From: Patiria pectinifera
Lineage: Eukaryota > Echinodermata > Asteroidea > Valvatida > Asterinidae
Direction of reading: 5' to 3'
Length of the DNA: 64,000 bases
NCBI GenBank assembly: GCA_029964075.1
Contig: CM057146.1
Coordinates: 8,203,501 to 8,267,500, forward strand
The translations under genes and the position numbers were made by a program. This document shows positions 34,833 through 46,344 of this stretch, in pieces; positions within the stretch are counted from its first letter, which is position 1; every line of letters starts with the position of its first letter. The notes beneath the pieces are model-generated. The model searched no databases. It saw only the letters and a program-made list of their open reading frames with translations, and was not told where the DNA came from.

Positions 34833-35384
34833 ATGCCAACGCTTGTACTTCTTGTCGTCATCCTGCAACTTGTGATTACTTCGGCACACGGTCAATATGA
34901 AAACAAGTCATCTAGCAAGAAGTGTCCCCCTCCATGGAAGCGATGGCGTGACTCGTGTTACCGTTTTACACCGAGCGTGGGCAGCTGGTTCGCCGCGCGG
35001 AAGGCCTGCAGACAAATGGGAGGCAATCTGGCCGCCCCACAGTCACAGGAAGAGAACGATTTCTTCTTGGAATTCGGAAAAAAGGAGATATTAAATCCGT
35101 TCTGGATAAACTGCGAACAGATGCAAACCAATAGCCAATGGTTTTGTGAGGGACAATCTGTTGTCGGTCCCGACGCATTCACATTCTGGGCTCAAGGTGA
35201 ACCAAATGATGTCGCCGGCCACGTCTGTGCTGCTCTTGGCATACACCATGATGGGCATTGGATTGATTTCAGATGTTCGAACTCCTTTCCACAATTCCCC
35301 GGCATTTGCAGATTGGTACCCCCTGCACCTCGACTACACTGCTGCGTAACCAACAGCGAAGGTAGGCTGGACCCTTCGTGTTGA
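34833..35384 (+). CDS. Secreted C-type lectin A
   Basis: Intronless, 183 aa. The start is taken at the ATG in CACCATG because it opens a signal peptide (about residues 1-19) and matches the start context of the sisters; a frame extends 22 codons further upstream without a counterpart. The C-type lectin domain covers about 31-160: CPPPWKRWRDSCYRF (long-form first disulfide), W.AA..AC..MGGNLA, GEPND at 122-126 and HWIDFRC near 142-148. EPN is the mannose-type calcium/sugar tripeptide, but WID replaces WND, so calcium site 2 may be weak. An extra cysteine pair (WINC / WFC) is present. The chain ends at PSC, three residues before the FDD of its sisters. Most diverged of the six; probably a secreted recognition lectin, target unknown. 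Confidence 0.88.
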   Translation: MPTLVLLVVILQLVITSAHGQYENKSSSKKCPPPWKRWRDSCYRFTPSVGSWFAARKACRQMGGNLAAPQSQEENDFFLEFGKKEILNPFWINCEQMQTNSQWFCEGQSVVGPDAFTFWAQGEPNDVAGHVCAALGIHHDGHWIDFRCSNSFPQFPGICRLVPPAPRLHCCVTNSEGRLDPSC

Positions 35385-35680
35385 TGACTAAACTCAATCG
35401 ATCGCCGGGACTATAGGTCTACTGCATGCTGCACAACCAACAGCGAAGGTAGGCTGGACGCCTCGTGTTTTGATGACTAAACTCTGTCGATCACCCTGAC
35501 TATAGGCCTACTGTTACACAACTAAAGGCGAAGGTAGACTGTGGACACCTCGTGTTTTGATGTCTAAATTATGTCGATCACCTCGACTATAGGCCTACTG
35601 CTGCACAACCAACAGCGAAGGTAGGCTGGCCCCCTCGTGTTTTTGATGATTATATTTTGTCGATTTGTCGAGCGTCTTAA
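35325..35680. repeat. Tail minisatellite of lectin A, ~4 units
   Basis: Units of about 85 bp (GACTATAGGCCTACTGCTGC ... GAAGGTAGGCTGGACCCCTC ... GATGACTAAA ... GTCGATCACC). The first unit encodes the last ~15 residues and stop of lectin A; three more follow. Confidence 0.9.
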
Positions 35681-37352
35681 GATCGCTTCGATTTGTTATC
35701 GAATTCTTGATGACTTTTTTCTACCAGTACAATATTGGTCACCATGAATCTTCGGAGATTGTGAGAGGCCAGGGGCTTCGGACACATCATCAAAACATGG
35801 TACATGTTTAGGATGCGTAACTTACTTGATGATATCCCCTATTTATCGCGGACAGAATCACAGATAGTCGGCCCAGTAATCATCTGCAATTACAGACTAC
35901 TTTCGATACTCCGTACTCAGTTGCATTCTAAATGATTTTCTATCCATGATTTCGACGAACGACGGTATAAGCTCACTAACTTCGACGCCTTGTGTTTAAG
36001 AGTGTATTCTTATGGGGGGGTTGAGACTATGCTGAGACATAGTTTCCGGGAAGAACTGTTACTGTTCTCCGAAGTTGCGTGGTTTAATTTTTGTTTTCGA
36101 GTCGAGCCTTTATGAGTTTATAGAACGGGTGAATCATATTATATATAATTATAATATAATTATATACGGGTGAATGACCGAAGACCCGATGTAGAAAGCG
36201 CCCGCTGATTGGTCAAAATCGGGGAGGTCAAGAGGCGGGGTCTTGCCTAATTAATCAGCGAATCTGTTCATAGTAGACTACGGCTTTAGCCAAGGTCTAT
36301 TACATAGACTAGCTATCAGATGGTTAAACCCCAAAGCTATTATCCGATATTTGATACCTGATAATATTGATATTTGATAATATTTTGCGTCAGAGCTATG
36401 TTTATTGAAGATAGGTTTTGGAAATTCACTGGCGCAACTTCTATAAGCTAGCTCTGTGTACACAAGTGAATTCAACCAGAGATAATGACACACAATTTCA
36501 CATGTTAACTGGGGTGTTGTTTGAACCCACGACCTTAAAGTTGGTGTATACGTGCTTTTTGGGTGTGACACCTTGAAAATTGATTTTAAAATTGAATTGA
36601 TTTTGTTTTCTAGCATTACATAAGTTATGAGCTTTCCAATGAGACATTGTATGAAAAAAACCGGCCCATGGAAAGTAATCAAATAATTAATTTCAACTTT
36701 TGAATTAAGAGCGAGACGCTCCTAATTCGTTCTGAACAGTGTGCACAATTTCTGAACTGGAGCGCGCCATTTAAAACCAATTTTTGAAATTGTATAAAGG
36801 CCTGCGAAAACGAAAAACTAATTCATTTGTTACAGGACATTATATTCCTCTAAATTGCGTTTGGAAAAGAAAATAATGAAAAGTACGTACAATTTACCAA
36901 TTTTATCAGCAGTGCAGACGGGCCAAGCTAGAATCAAATCCGTGTGTGGTCGTCGTTGTCCTTTTAGTCTTGTTGACGCAATATTATTTCGTTTCTGTTG
37001 GTGCCATTTTGTTCTCCTAATGCTTGAAAACGAATCGCAAGCTGCAACCCAATCTCTGCTACAACTCAACCATGGAAGCTGATTGTCATGTTTGTTTCCA
37101 TGGGTTTGTTGACGCATTTCCATTGCTTTCTAATCGATGGACGTGTCGCATGTATTATAATTGAATGCTACGCTGATTGCTGGGTTTTTTTCACTTGTAA
37201 TAAGTTACAAAGGGAGAGTTGGGGGAGACCACTGGTTAGGACATTCAAATGCCTTGCTGGCGACGTATGACGCGCGCGTGCGAAGACGCTACCGGTTTAA
37301 ACATGCAGCCAGTATGAAATAGGTGGTGCATACTTCACAGTCACACCAATAC
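35681..37352. repeat. Spacer type X, first copy (A-B)
   Basis: Closely similar to 46,345-48,028 and 51,780-53,370. Includes an AT palindrome near 36,138-36,165, the CCAAT-containing ~75-bp module (36,194-36,268) and a minus-strand tRNA-type B box (GGTTCAAAC, about 36,521-36,529) that suggests a SINE remnant. Minus-strand frames of ~100-134 aa are repeat-derived and not taken as genes. Confidence 0.75.
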
Positions 37353-37985
37353 TATAATAATAATAAGATTTATTTATTAAAATGCTGCCATAAAGGATGA
37401 TGCATAATGTTGCATAATTAAATTGACAATACATGTACATAGATATATTTACAAGTGATATATAACTTAAACATTAACTAAATGGCAACATGTAGGTCCG
37501 GGGTGAAGCATCAGCTTTTGTTCCCTAGCCTATGGACAGACAGACAAGTGACAGACATACATGAAAAGACAGAGCACAGACACGGGTGTAAGACAGTAAT
37601 CAAGGCCCTTATGCCCATTTCATTGTTTAAGTATGCAATTAAAAACGAGTTTTTAGTTTTTTAGCAAAAATAGAGAGAGTGGGTGATGAATTAAAAATCG
37701 AAATCCAGACTATTCCAATATAGAGTGCCACGTTGGACAACACATTTTTTTTTGACAATGAGGTTCTACTATGATTAACATAAAGATTTTTCCCAGCAGT
37801 ACTGCGGGTATTATTACTTTTTTTTAATGTATGTTTGAAGTAAGTGTAAAACAGGGGTTAAAACAAGCAGGTGATGCACGACTCACATATTTTATACATA
37901 CATTTTCCTAAGTTTAGATGATACAGGTCAGTAAGTTTTAACAATTTTAAATTTGCAAATAAAGGCCCTAATACGCGCACGCAGC
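37353..37985 (-). mobile_element. 5'-truncated LINE tail
   Basis: On the minus strand the stretch ends in an AATAAATAAATCTTATTATT-like tail at 37,353-37,380. Upstream of it (about 37,700-37,890) broken peptide stretches resemble the extreme C-terminus of non-LTR reverse transcriptase proteins (RTSLSK... YWNSL). Same piece at 54,447-55,075 and its tail only at 48,029-48,243. No intact reverse transcriptase. Confidence 0.5.
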
Positions 37986-39186
37986 GTGTTCATCGCCCCC
38001 CCCAACCCCACCCCACCCCTACTGGGGATCTTGAAAGTAGTCACAATAGCGACGGGTACCGCAACCACATGCTATCTGTGTGATGGAATTACAGAAATGA
38101 TAAATAATCTGCGTCCTTCGATGGAATAGAGAGCGCATATTAGTTTCAAATTAGCAGCTTTCCAACGAAACTGTCACAGGTCACGATGACGACTAGTGGT
38201 CTATTGTATTTGCAAGGTGCACTTTCTTTGTACATACCATTCAGGCACGAGGGAAACATCATTTGTTTTGAACGAGTGGCTTGTTTACATTGACGTTGCC
38301 ATGGTATTCAAATTCAAGGTTTCGGGTTTTTTTTATTACCACAGTCTTAAATTGAAATACTCTACCTCGTTCCAAGTATCATTTTAAAGTGACTGTCGAG
38401 ACTGACTATGTACACGTGAATTTGAAAGTTATAGGATACTGATACACGTCGTTTTACTTAATCTTTTGGTAGGCAGTAACGCTGATGATTCCTTTAATTC
38501 ACGTACATTCCCTCCGTCACATTTTGATCATACAAGACATTATAGGCCTGCTTGGTTTGGAGATGGTCTCAAATAGTTTTGGTAAAATGGTCACACATAC
38601 AGCAACAATGCCTTTAAGGCAGTAACACCCTCTACTTTTGATTGGCTGGTGAGTTTCACGCCGGTGCGTCGCTAGTATACGTCGATAATATAACTACAGG
38701 CACAATACACTTGGCGTCTGTGTATCCTTCTTATTATAGTGCATGTTTGATGAAGGGAGAGAGCGGTGAATTGTACGTTTGTCTTCAGAGCTTGGAGCTT
38801 GCGAAAAGGAGGAGAGAGCTTTTATGAGGAACAGCTCTCTCATAAAGGAGCTCTTTTATCGGCTGATGTACCCGGAAGTCTAGACAATTTCAAATTTCTG
38901 AAACTGGTGTGGTGACGCTGAGTTAACTATTAGTTTGAGCCAGACCACTCGTTCATTGTGAACTTAAACGCCAGTCTAGGCTTAGATGGATGCACAGAAC
39001 TGATTGAACTGGCAAACAATATATATTCTATTAAACTTTGATGAGAAGGGGCCTAGCGGATTCCATATTTTGTTTGAAGGTTACGCCGAAGAGTTGAATA
39101 AGATTCAACGCTGAATCAGAACTGGTTTGTGAATGACATTAAACCTCCAAAACCAAATTGGATTCCCAATAAACAACAATAGCATC
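37986..39186. promoter_or_regulatory. Upstream module of lectin gene B
   Basis: Nearly the same as 55,076-56,324 before gene E. Conserved words: TGATCATACAAGACAT, TGCCTTTAAGGCAGTAA, TTGATTGGCTG, TACGTCGATAATA, GAGAGAGCGGTGAA and, next to the start, CATTAAACCTCCAAAACCAA. The 61-63-aa frames inside (38,642-38,827) are shared by the modules but lack coding features. Confidence 0.55.
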
Positions 39187-39771
39187 ATGTCACTGTTTGG
39201 ACTTTTTGGCGTCATCTTGCAACTTGTTCTGATCTCTTCGGCACACGATCAATGTGAAAACAACTCGTCTACTGAGGAGTGTCCCCCGTCATGGAGGCGA
39301 TGGCGTGACTCGTGTTACCGTTTGACAGTAAGCGGGGGCAGCTGGTTCGCCGCACGGGAGGCCTGTCTGCAGATGGGAGGAAATCTGGCCGCCCCACGGT
39401 CACAGGAAGAGAACGAATTCCTCTGGGAATTCGGAAAAGAGGAAAAATTGAATCTATTCTGGATAAACTGCGAACAGTTGGAAACCAACGATCATTGGTT
39501 TTGTGAGGGAAAACCTATTGTCGATTCCGATGCATTCAACTATTGGGCTCCCGAAGAACCAACAAATATGTTCGGTCACAACTGCCTGCTGTCGGCATAC
39601 AACATGACGGGCATTGGATTGATTTCACATGTTCGAGCACACCTCCATTCCCCGGCATTTGCAGATTGGTACCTCCTGCACCTCGACTATACTGCTGCAC
39701 AACCAACAGCGAAGGTAGGCTGGACCCCTCGTGTTTTGATGACTAAATTCTGTCGATCACCTCGACTATAG
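39187..39771 (+). pseudogene. C-type lectin B, frameshifted in the lectin domain
   Basis: Signal peptide and the first ~133 residues follow sister E (MSLFGLFGVILQLVLISSA; ECPPSWRRWRDSCYR; EEPTN). After FGHNC the frame changes: relative to E there is one base fewer at about 39,584 (TGCCTGCTG against TGCGCTGCTG), and the frame continues in the alternative reading to 39,771, giving 194 aa that lack HWIDFTC and the final disulfides. The normal-frame sequence remains readable to 39,746. The start at 39,187 is preferred to the ATG 54 bases upstream because the signal peptide begins there. The product would probably not fold as a lectin, so it is either a recent pseudogene or an assembly error. Confidence 0.8.
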
Positions 39772-40145
39772 GCCTACTGCTGCACAACCAACAGCGAAGA
39801 AAGGCTGGACCCATCGTGTATTGATGAGTAAATTATGTCGATCACCTCGACTTTACGCCTACTGCTGTACAACCAACAGCGAAGGTAGGCTCGACACATT
39901 GTGTTTTGATGACTAAATTTGTGTCAATCACCTCGACTATAGGCCTACTGTTGCCAGCCGACAGCAAAGGTAGGCTGGACCCCTCATCTTTTGATGACTA
40001 AATTCTGTCGATCACCCCGACCATAGGCCTGCTGCTGTACCACCAACAGCGAAGGTAGGCTCGAACCATTTGTTTTTTTTATGACTAAATTTGTGTCATT
40101 CATCTCGACTATAGGCCTACTGTTGCACAGCCAACCTTCGTGCAT
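39690..40145. repeat. Tail minisatellite of lectin B, ~6 units
   Basis: Same ~85-bp unit as after A, several units with GGCTCGA in place of GGCTGGA and ATTTGTGTCAAT in place of ATTCTGTCGAT, variants shared with the array after E. The last unit is partial. Confidence 0.9.
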
Positions 40146-41264
40146 TTGTGTATGAATAACTAAAAGAAGATATTCCTGATTACCGTGAACAAATCGCAGA
40201 CAGTTCAATGATCGTCTGCAACTGCTTTCGATAGTCTGTGCTGAGTTGCATTCGTGCGGAAATCCCATCCATGCTTTCGACAAACAACGGCAAGCTCGCT
40301 AACTTGGACGCCACGTGTTTAAGACTATATTCTGACGAGAAGGTTGATAGTTTCCTGGACAAAAACTGTCATTGCTCTCCGATTATGTGGTTAAGACGTA
40401 ATAACAGTTTCTGAATTCAACCCAAATGTAATGGATACTAAACTACGCAAAACACGTGGAAATCAGTAGTAACACAAAGATGCGAAAGGAGAACAATGGG
40501 AATGCTACATTGAGCCAGAAAAAAATATCAGCACGGTTTAAAGATATTATTTTGTTACGTAAAGTATAGAATATCTGCCACCTTTCCCCTTTTAAATATA
40601 TCTTTGCATCTTACCGTTTTCGTAAAATGCAACGCCTAACCGTAAAAAAAAAATGCCGAGGTGAAATCAGTCCCGCACATTTTTTTTATCCGATATCGTC
40701 CCCGCGCGATTTTATTTCGTGCCGAGCCTTTTTGAGCTTGTGTATAGAATGATGTCGTACGGACGTTTTGAAACCAATTTTATAAACATGGACGGAGCGT
40801 TTTTGATGTATGTCCAATTTTCGAAGTGGGGCATCGAAAAAATAATTGTTTTCAATTAACCGTAATGGGTCTGTATAGGGAAGCACACTCATTCACGGAC
40901 GGAAGCTTGTAATAGCAATGTTTATAATTACAAAATGCTATATTTTGTTGAGGCAAAACTTTGTACAATTACTAAACATTAAAATAATTACTGACGCACT
41001 ACATTTCATAAAAATCGATTCTTTGATGTTTTAGATCCCGTATGTCGGATGGAAAAAAGGCTCCTTATAGGTTAAAATTCAAATGCTTTATAATCATAAC
41101 AGTTGATAGAATTATTTGCGTCGGTGTTATGTAATTTTCAAGATTTTGTTTTGCCATTCTCCGAGCACTGCGTACACAAGCGCCTAGTACACAAGTAAGT
41201 ACCACCAGAAATAAAAACATAATTCCGCAAAATAACTCGAGTGGTGTTCGAACCCACGACCTTA
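40146..41264. repeat. Spacer type Y, first copy, left part
   Basis: Matches 57,466-58,021 (part) and 62,716-63,979. Ends with a minus-strand tRNA-type B box (GGTTCGAAC, about 41,248) at the same place as in spacer X, which shows X and Y are diverged versions of one ancestral spacer. Confidence 0.7.
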
Positions 41265-41593
41265 GGCCCCAAAAAAAGTCTCCGGTTTCAGATATGCGCG
41301 CGCGTCGCCGTAGCCATGCGCGTCGGCAAAATGAAAAAGGTTTTTTTTTCCAATGAAAGATGATGTCTCAAAACCGCCAAACTCACTGGTTTGACTGGAA
41401 TCCTGCTGCTGCACAATTTTAACGTGTTTTTGGATGGGGTTATGATCGACAATACAGTATGATCGAGGGCACCATTTGCAGTCATCAGCCAACATTTGAG
41501 GCAAAAAAAATCAGGTAAAAAAAAAAAGCCGCGTCGCCGCACCTCTTTTTGGGCAAGCTCCATACCAGAAACCGGAGACTCTTTTTTTTGGCC
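41265..41593. mobile_element. Harbinger-like MITE, 329 bp
   Basis: Inverted ends GGCCCCAAAAAAAGTCTCCG and (reversed) GGCCAAAAAAAAGAGTCTCC, flanked by TTA on both sides (41,262-41,264; 41,594-41,596). A 3-bp TTA target and GGCC-type ends fit PIF/Harbinger. The partner copy is 58,022-58,381 and a third starts at 63,980. No transposase. Confidence 0.65.
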
Positions 41594-42561
41594 TTAGCAG
41601 TGCAGACGGTCCAATAATCGAATCCGTCTATGGTCGTCGTCGTCATTTTGTCTTCTTGATGCAATGTCATTACTTTTCTGTTGGTGATTTTTTTTCTTCT
41701 TCTAATAATACTTTGAAACGAATCACAAGCTGCAATTTCGCACCTCGGCAGCAACCCAACAATGGAAGCTGACTGCCGTATGTTGCCATGAGTTTGTTGA
41801 TGCGTTTCCATGGTTTATTAACATGATGGATTTATTCTGCGTGTCGTTTGTATCATTATTGAATGCTACGCTGATTCCTATAGTTGTTTTTTTTTTACTT
41901 GTAAATACTCCTAGGTCACAAAGGGAGAGTTGGGGACCCCTGGGTCGGGCATTCAAACGCATTGCTGAGGATATATGATGCTCGTGCGAAGACGCCACGG
42001 GGTTAAAGAGCTTTTGCGGCCTAAAGTCCCCACAAATGTTTTGTATTGGAATGTTTACTTATCCTAATTTTAAAATCTGGAAAAGAAACTAACCCAATGT
42101 CTTAATGTTCCCGAAAAAAAAAGACGAAGAGAACGTTTGTTTACATCGGACGCAGCAGACATTTTGTGGCATATACGCATACGTGTCAATTCAATGTACG
42201 GTACACGTTGTGTGTCACTGTCACATACAGGGTGACGGTAAGGTCATGACTATATTCTGCTAAATGCATTTCAAAAATCTGCCAGATTTATCAAAACTCT
42301 GCCAAATTCCCCAGAATTACTCGAAATACACTATAAACACTTGAAACACATGCAGATTGGTAGTATCGCAAATTACGTTGTAAACAATCTATAGCCACAT
42401 AAAGACAATAAGAAATTGCGTAAATTTCAGACAAAAGCCGGTTGCGTCCGACGACGAAATCCGGTTCCCAGTGTTCCTCGACACCTAGACCAGCCAACCA
42501 GTCCCATTATGCAAGGGTTTGCAAAATCATTCAGGCGTATTCCGCTGTGTTTTTACATTTA
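41594..42561. repeat. Spacer type Y, first copy, right part
   Basis: Matches 58,385-59,337 and, from about 41,727, the C-D spacer from 48,298 to about 49,117. No gene recognised. Confidence 0.7.
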
Positions 42562-44113
42562 GGCCCCATGGATTAATTCCGATTTGCGTGCGCCCCCGGG
42601 CGCACGCGTGCGCATGCGGGCAAACTCGAACAAAGGAGATTTTGAACCCACTGGCCCGCATCGGCACGCATCTGCCCGCATTGGCCGGGACTTGCTCGCA
42701 GTGGCACGCAAACGGGCTCAGTGCCAGGCGGTACAACATTAGAAACAAACCGCAGAAATGCACAATATACATCGTCTTGGACTTTAGCCATTGTGTCCCT
42801 TAATCCGCTCATTAGTTGGTTGTAAACACTTGGCAGGGCCAAGCATGACTCATCTACTCTGGTGGTACCAATAATTACACGCATTCCCAAATGACAGAAA
42901 ATGTTAACGAAATGTTAATGATAAAAGTGCCCAGGAAAGGACAGGAAATGCCCAAACATTACCGTGTGAGCCGGTACTTTCATTTAAAACACCGTGTAAA
43001 TTTAAAATCTACTTGAAAAATCGAACTGTCTTTATCATAACTTTATAAATAAAAATGGTACGGACTGGTACACTCGTACCCAGAAAGTGCAGACTTTTAT
43101 TGAAACAGTGGTATGAAAAGAAATTATTAAAAGCTTGCCGCACCTTGCCGCAAAGAATTTTTAAAGGTCGCAATACAGAAGCGAAATGAGAGAATTTTGT
43201 ACAGCGGCGAGACGCCATTGCAGCCAGACTGGTCTACACAACCGTAATTATTGTACGTTGATGGAAGTGGTGTCAGACTTACATGTAGTCTGGCTCGCGG
43301 TAACAGTAATAACGCGTGCACGCATGTTCACTTGACTCTCAATTTGAATGGGCGCGGCCCCAATTATGAGACCTATAACTTTATCAACATATCATGACGA
43401 TACGTACGTGTATGCCTATGATTGATGTACAGCAGTGCCCATAATGACTTGTTCGTTTGATTTGCTTGATACCTTTTGATCGGAGGACTATTAAAGTTGA
43501 ATGATGAAAATGAACTTGATCATGTGTATTCTTTCTCTTCCAATAATTGGTGTTTAACTTGAATAATGGAGTGGAACTTTCTTAAAAATGCATATTAATA
43601 TAAATTAAGAATAATGACATAAACAAAGCAGTCTTTCAACTGACTGTCATATTTACAGTAAGAACATTCGGTGTCTTTTAAATAAAACCGAAGCTCTCAA
43701 CGAAAAAAAACACAAGAAATATAACATATCCGGAGCTCAAATCAAACGACGCAAAAAAGCTATGAAAATAGCCTAGCCATACGTACGTAAAGTGTAGTAC
43801 ATGTACACATGTACATATAATGTCACGTATCATAAAAGAGTAATCAAGACACCATTGTGGCACTGCCACCGGCTACCCAATTTCTTTTGTCAGCGTTAAT
43901 CTAGGGATTAGTGCAGCAACCCTTGCCTGTGCTCAATAGCCCGCATAAGCACGCAAGGGCACGCAGTTGCCCGCAACGGCACGCAACGGCACGCAGGGGC
44001 CTATGCAATTGCGGACAGACCCGTGCAGCACGGGGTAGCAAACATGAGCACGCGTGCGCTCGCAGGCGCACGGGGCCGGGGGCGCACGCAAATCGGAATT
44101 ATTCCACGGGGCC
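42562..44113. mobile_element. Harbinger-like element, 1,552 bp, first copy
   Basis: Inverted ends read GGCCCCATGGATTAATTCCG (left) and GGCCCCGTGGAATAATTCCG (right, reversed), then TTTGCGTGCGCCCCC on both. TTA flanks both sides (42,559-42,561; 44,114-44,116). The C-D spacer has the uninterrupted site TTTACATTTACGTGGCC at about 49,732-49,748. Subterminal regions carry repeated GGCACGCA/GCCCGCA words (42,650-42,720; 43,940-44,000). No transposase, so it is non-autonomous. Confidence 0.75.
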
Positions 44114-45076
44114 TTACGTGGCCATGTCATTAAACGGTAGGCTTACTTACTAATGACCACTATGTTTTATGATCAAGTAAGATTTTAAAGTAACTGTCGA
44201 GACTGACTAGTACACGTGTATTTGAAAACAAATCCCCACAGCCTTATATGATACTGATACATGTCGTTTTATTTAATGTTTTGGTTTAGAGTCTAACTCT
44301 GATGATTCCTTTAATTCCCGTATGCACTCCGTCACATTTTGATCATACAAGACATGAAGGGCCTGCGTGGTTTTGGACTAAGGTAAAATAGTCACAGATA
44401 CAGCGAGTGATGCATGCAACAGTGCCTTTAAGGCAGTAAAACTGTCTACTTTTGATTGGCTGATGAGTTCTTATTCTCGTCGGTACGTATAGCTGTAGTA
44501 TACGTCGATAATAACAGCAGGCACATTGTTCACTGTGTATCTGCGTCATTATTCGTCTGTGTATCTTATGGTGTTTGATGAAGGAAGAGAGCGGCGAGTT
44601 GGCGAAAGGGAGGTGACAGCTTTTGTGATGAAAGTTCTCTCGTAAATCGACGCCATTATCGACTGATGTATACGGAATTTTAAAAATCGAGATAATTTAA
44701 TTTTGTGAAACTGTTGGTGACACTGAGTTTACTATTATTTTGAGCCAGACCACTCGTGCATTGTGAACTTGAAAGCCCGTCTAGGCTTAAATAAATGCAC
44801 TAGTCTGATAGAACTGGCAAACAAATCCACAGTGTGGTCGGTGATTGCTGGTTTAAGGATTGGAAAGTCCAACTTGCTGTGAACTATATATTTGCCGGAA
44901 AGTATTCGTATACACATTCTAACAAACTGTGGTTAGAAGGAGCCAGGCAGATTCCATATTTGTTTGAAGGTTACGCCGATGAGTTGAATAAGATTCAACG
45001 CTGAATAACAACTGGTTTGTGAAAGACATTAAACCTCAAAAACCAAATTGGATTCCAAATAAACAACAGTAGCACC
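44114..45076. promoter_or_regulatory. Upstream module of lectin gene C
   Basis: Almost identical to 49,741-50,700 (gene D) and 60,882-61,857 (gene F), sharing TGCCTTTAAGGCAGTAAAAC, TTTTGATTGGCTGATGAG and, just before the start, CATTAAACCTCAAAAACCAA and CACCATG. The high conservation of ~950 bp makes this the best place to look for the common promoter. Confidence 0.55.
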
Positions 45077-45640
45077 ATGCAATCGCTTGTACTTTTTGGC
45101 GTCATCTTGCAACTTGTCCTGATCACTTCGGCACACGATCAATGTGAAAGCAACTCTTGTGCCAAAAAGTGTCCCCCTTTATGGAACCGATGGCGTGACT
45201 CGTGTTACCGTTTCACCCCGAGCGAGGGCAGCTGGGTCGCTTCACGGGAGGCCTGTCTGCAGATGGGAGGCAACCTGGCCGCCCCGCAGTCACAGGAAGA
45301 GAACGATTTCTTCTGTGAATTCGGAAAAGAGGAAAAATCGAATCTATTCTGGATAAACTGCGAAAATTTAGAAACCAACAACCAATGGTTTTGTGACGGA
45401 AAGGATATGGTCGGTTCCGATGCATTCGAATACTGGTTTCCCGGTGAACCAAATGATAGCTTTGGCCACGTCTGCGCTGCTCTTGGCACACGCCATGATG
45501 GACATTGGATTGATTTCAGATGTTCGAACTCCTTACCACGATTCCCCGGCATTTGCAGATTGGTACCCCCTGCACCTCGACTACACTGCTGCACCACCAA
45601 CAGCGAAGGTAGGCTGGACCCCTCTTGTTTTGATGACTAA
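45077..45640 (+). CDS. Secreted C-type lectin C
   Basis: Intronless, 187 aa, start in CACCATG. Signal peptide 1-19 (MQSLVLFGVILQLVLITSA). The lectin domain is at about 32-161: Cys32/Cys43 long-form pair, Cys60 to Cys160 outer pair, Cys133/Cys149 inner pair, and an extra Cys95/Cys106 pair. The sugar tripeptide is EPN (124-126, GEPND); WID at 144-146 replaces WND. Odd feature: Cys80 stands where the sisters have Trp (FFCEFGKEE), giving an additional cysteine. N-terminal Cys23 and Cys28 and the tail CC/C (171, 172, 184) could make interchain bonds. The tail CCTTNSEGRLDPSCFDD is encoded by the first unit of the downstream minisatellite. Probably a secreted recognition lectin. Confidence 0.9.
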   Translation: MQSLVLFGVILQLVLITSAHDQCESNSCAKKCPPLWNRWRDSCYRFTPSEGSWVASREACLQMGGNLAAPQSQEENDFFCEFGKEEKSNLFWINCENLETNNQWFCDGKDMVGSDAFEYWFPGEPNDSFGHVCAALGTRHDGHWIDFRCSNSLPRFPGICRLVPPAPRLHCCTTNSEGRLDPSCFDD

Positions 45641-46344
45641 ACTATGTCGATCACCTTGACTATAGGCCTACTTCTGCACAACGAACAGCGAAGGTAGGCT
45701 GGACCCCTCGTTTTTTGATGACTAAATTCTGTCGATCACCTTGACTATAGGCCTACTGCTGCGCACCAACAGCGAAGGTAGGCTGGACCCCTCGTGTTTT
45801 GATGACTAAACTCTGTCGATCACCTCGACTATAGGCCTACTGCATGCTACACAACCAATAGCGACGGTAGCTGGAACCCTCATGTTTTGATGACTAAACT
45901 CTGTCGATCACCTTGACTATAGGCCTACTGCATGCTACACAACCAACAGCGAAGGTAGGCTGGACCCCTCGTGTTTTGATGACTAAATTCTGTCGATCAC
46001 CTTGACTATAGGCCTACTGCTGCGCACCAACAGCGAAGGTAGGCTGGACCCCTCGTGTTTTGATGACTAAATTCTGTCGATCACCTTGACTATAGGCCTA
46101 CTGCTGCGCACCAACAGCGAAGGTAGGCTGGACCCCTCGTGTTTTGATGACTAAATTCTGTCGATCACCTCGACTATATGCCTACTGCTGCACAACCAAC
46201 ATTGAAGGTAGGCTGGACCCCTCGTGTTTTGATGACTAAATTATGCCGATCACCTCGACTATAGGCCTACCGCTGAACAATCAACAGCGAAGGTAGGCTG
46301 GACCCCTCGTGTGTTGATTATTATATTTTGTCGATTAGTTGAGC
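45580..46344. repeat. Tail minisatellite of lectin C, ~9 units
   Basis: The longest of the six arrays. Neighbouring units share private variants (for example CTGCTGCGCACCAACAGCG in several consecutive units), the sign of recent unit-by-unit amplification. Confidence 0.92.

Noticed and set aside
38642-38827. 61-64-aa frames upstream of B and E (also 55,771)
   Set aside because: They are conserved only because the whole upstream module is duplicated, and they are not kept in the C, D and F modules.
41240-41260. tRNA gene suggested by GGTTCGAAC on the minus strand (also 18,026, 36,521, 63,961)
   Set aside because: Only the B box is present; there is no acceptor stem, A box at the right distance or anticodon arm, so these are SINE remnants at most.
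42573-42890. Open frames of 80-105 aa in the Harbinger-like element (also 59,349)
   Set aside because: They consist of the repeated GCACGCA/GCCCGCA words read as Ala/Cys/His/Arg-rich peptide, not a transposase.
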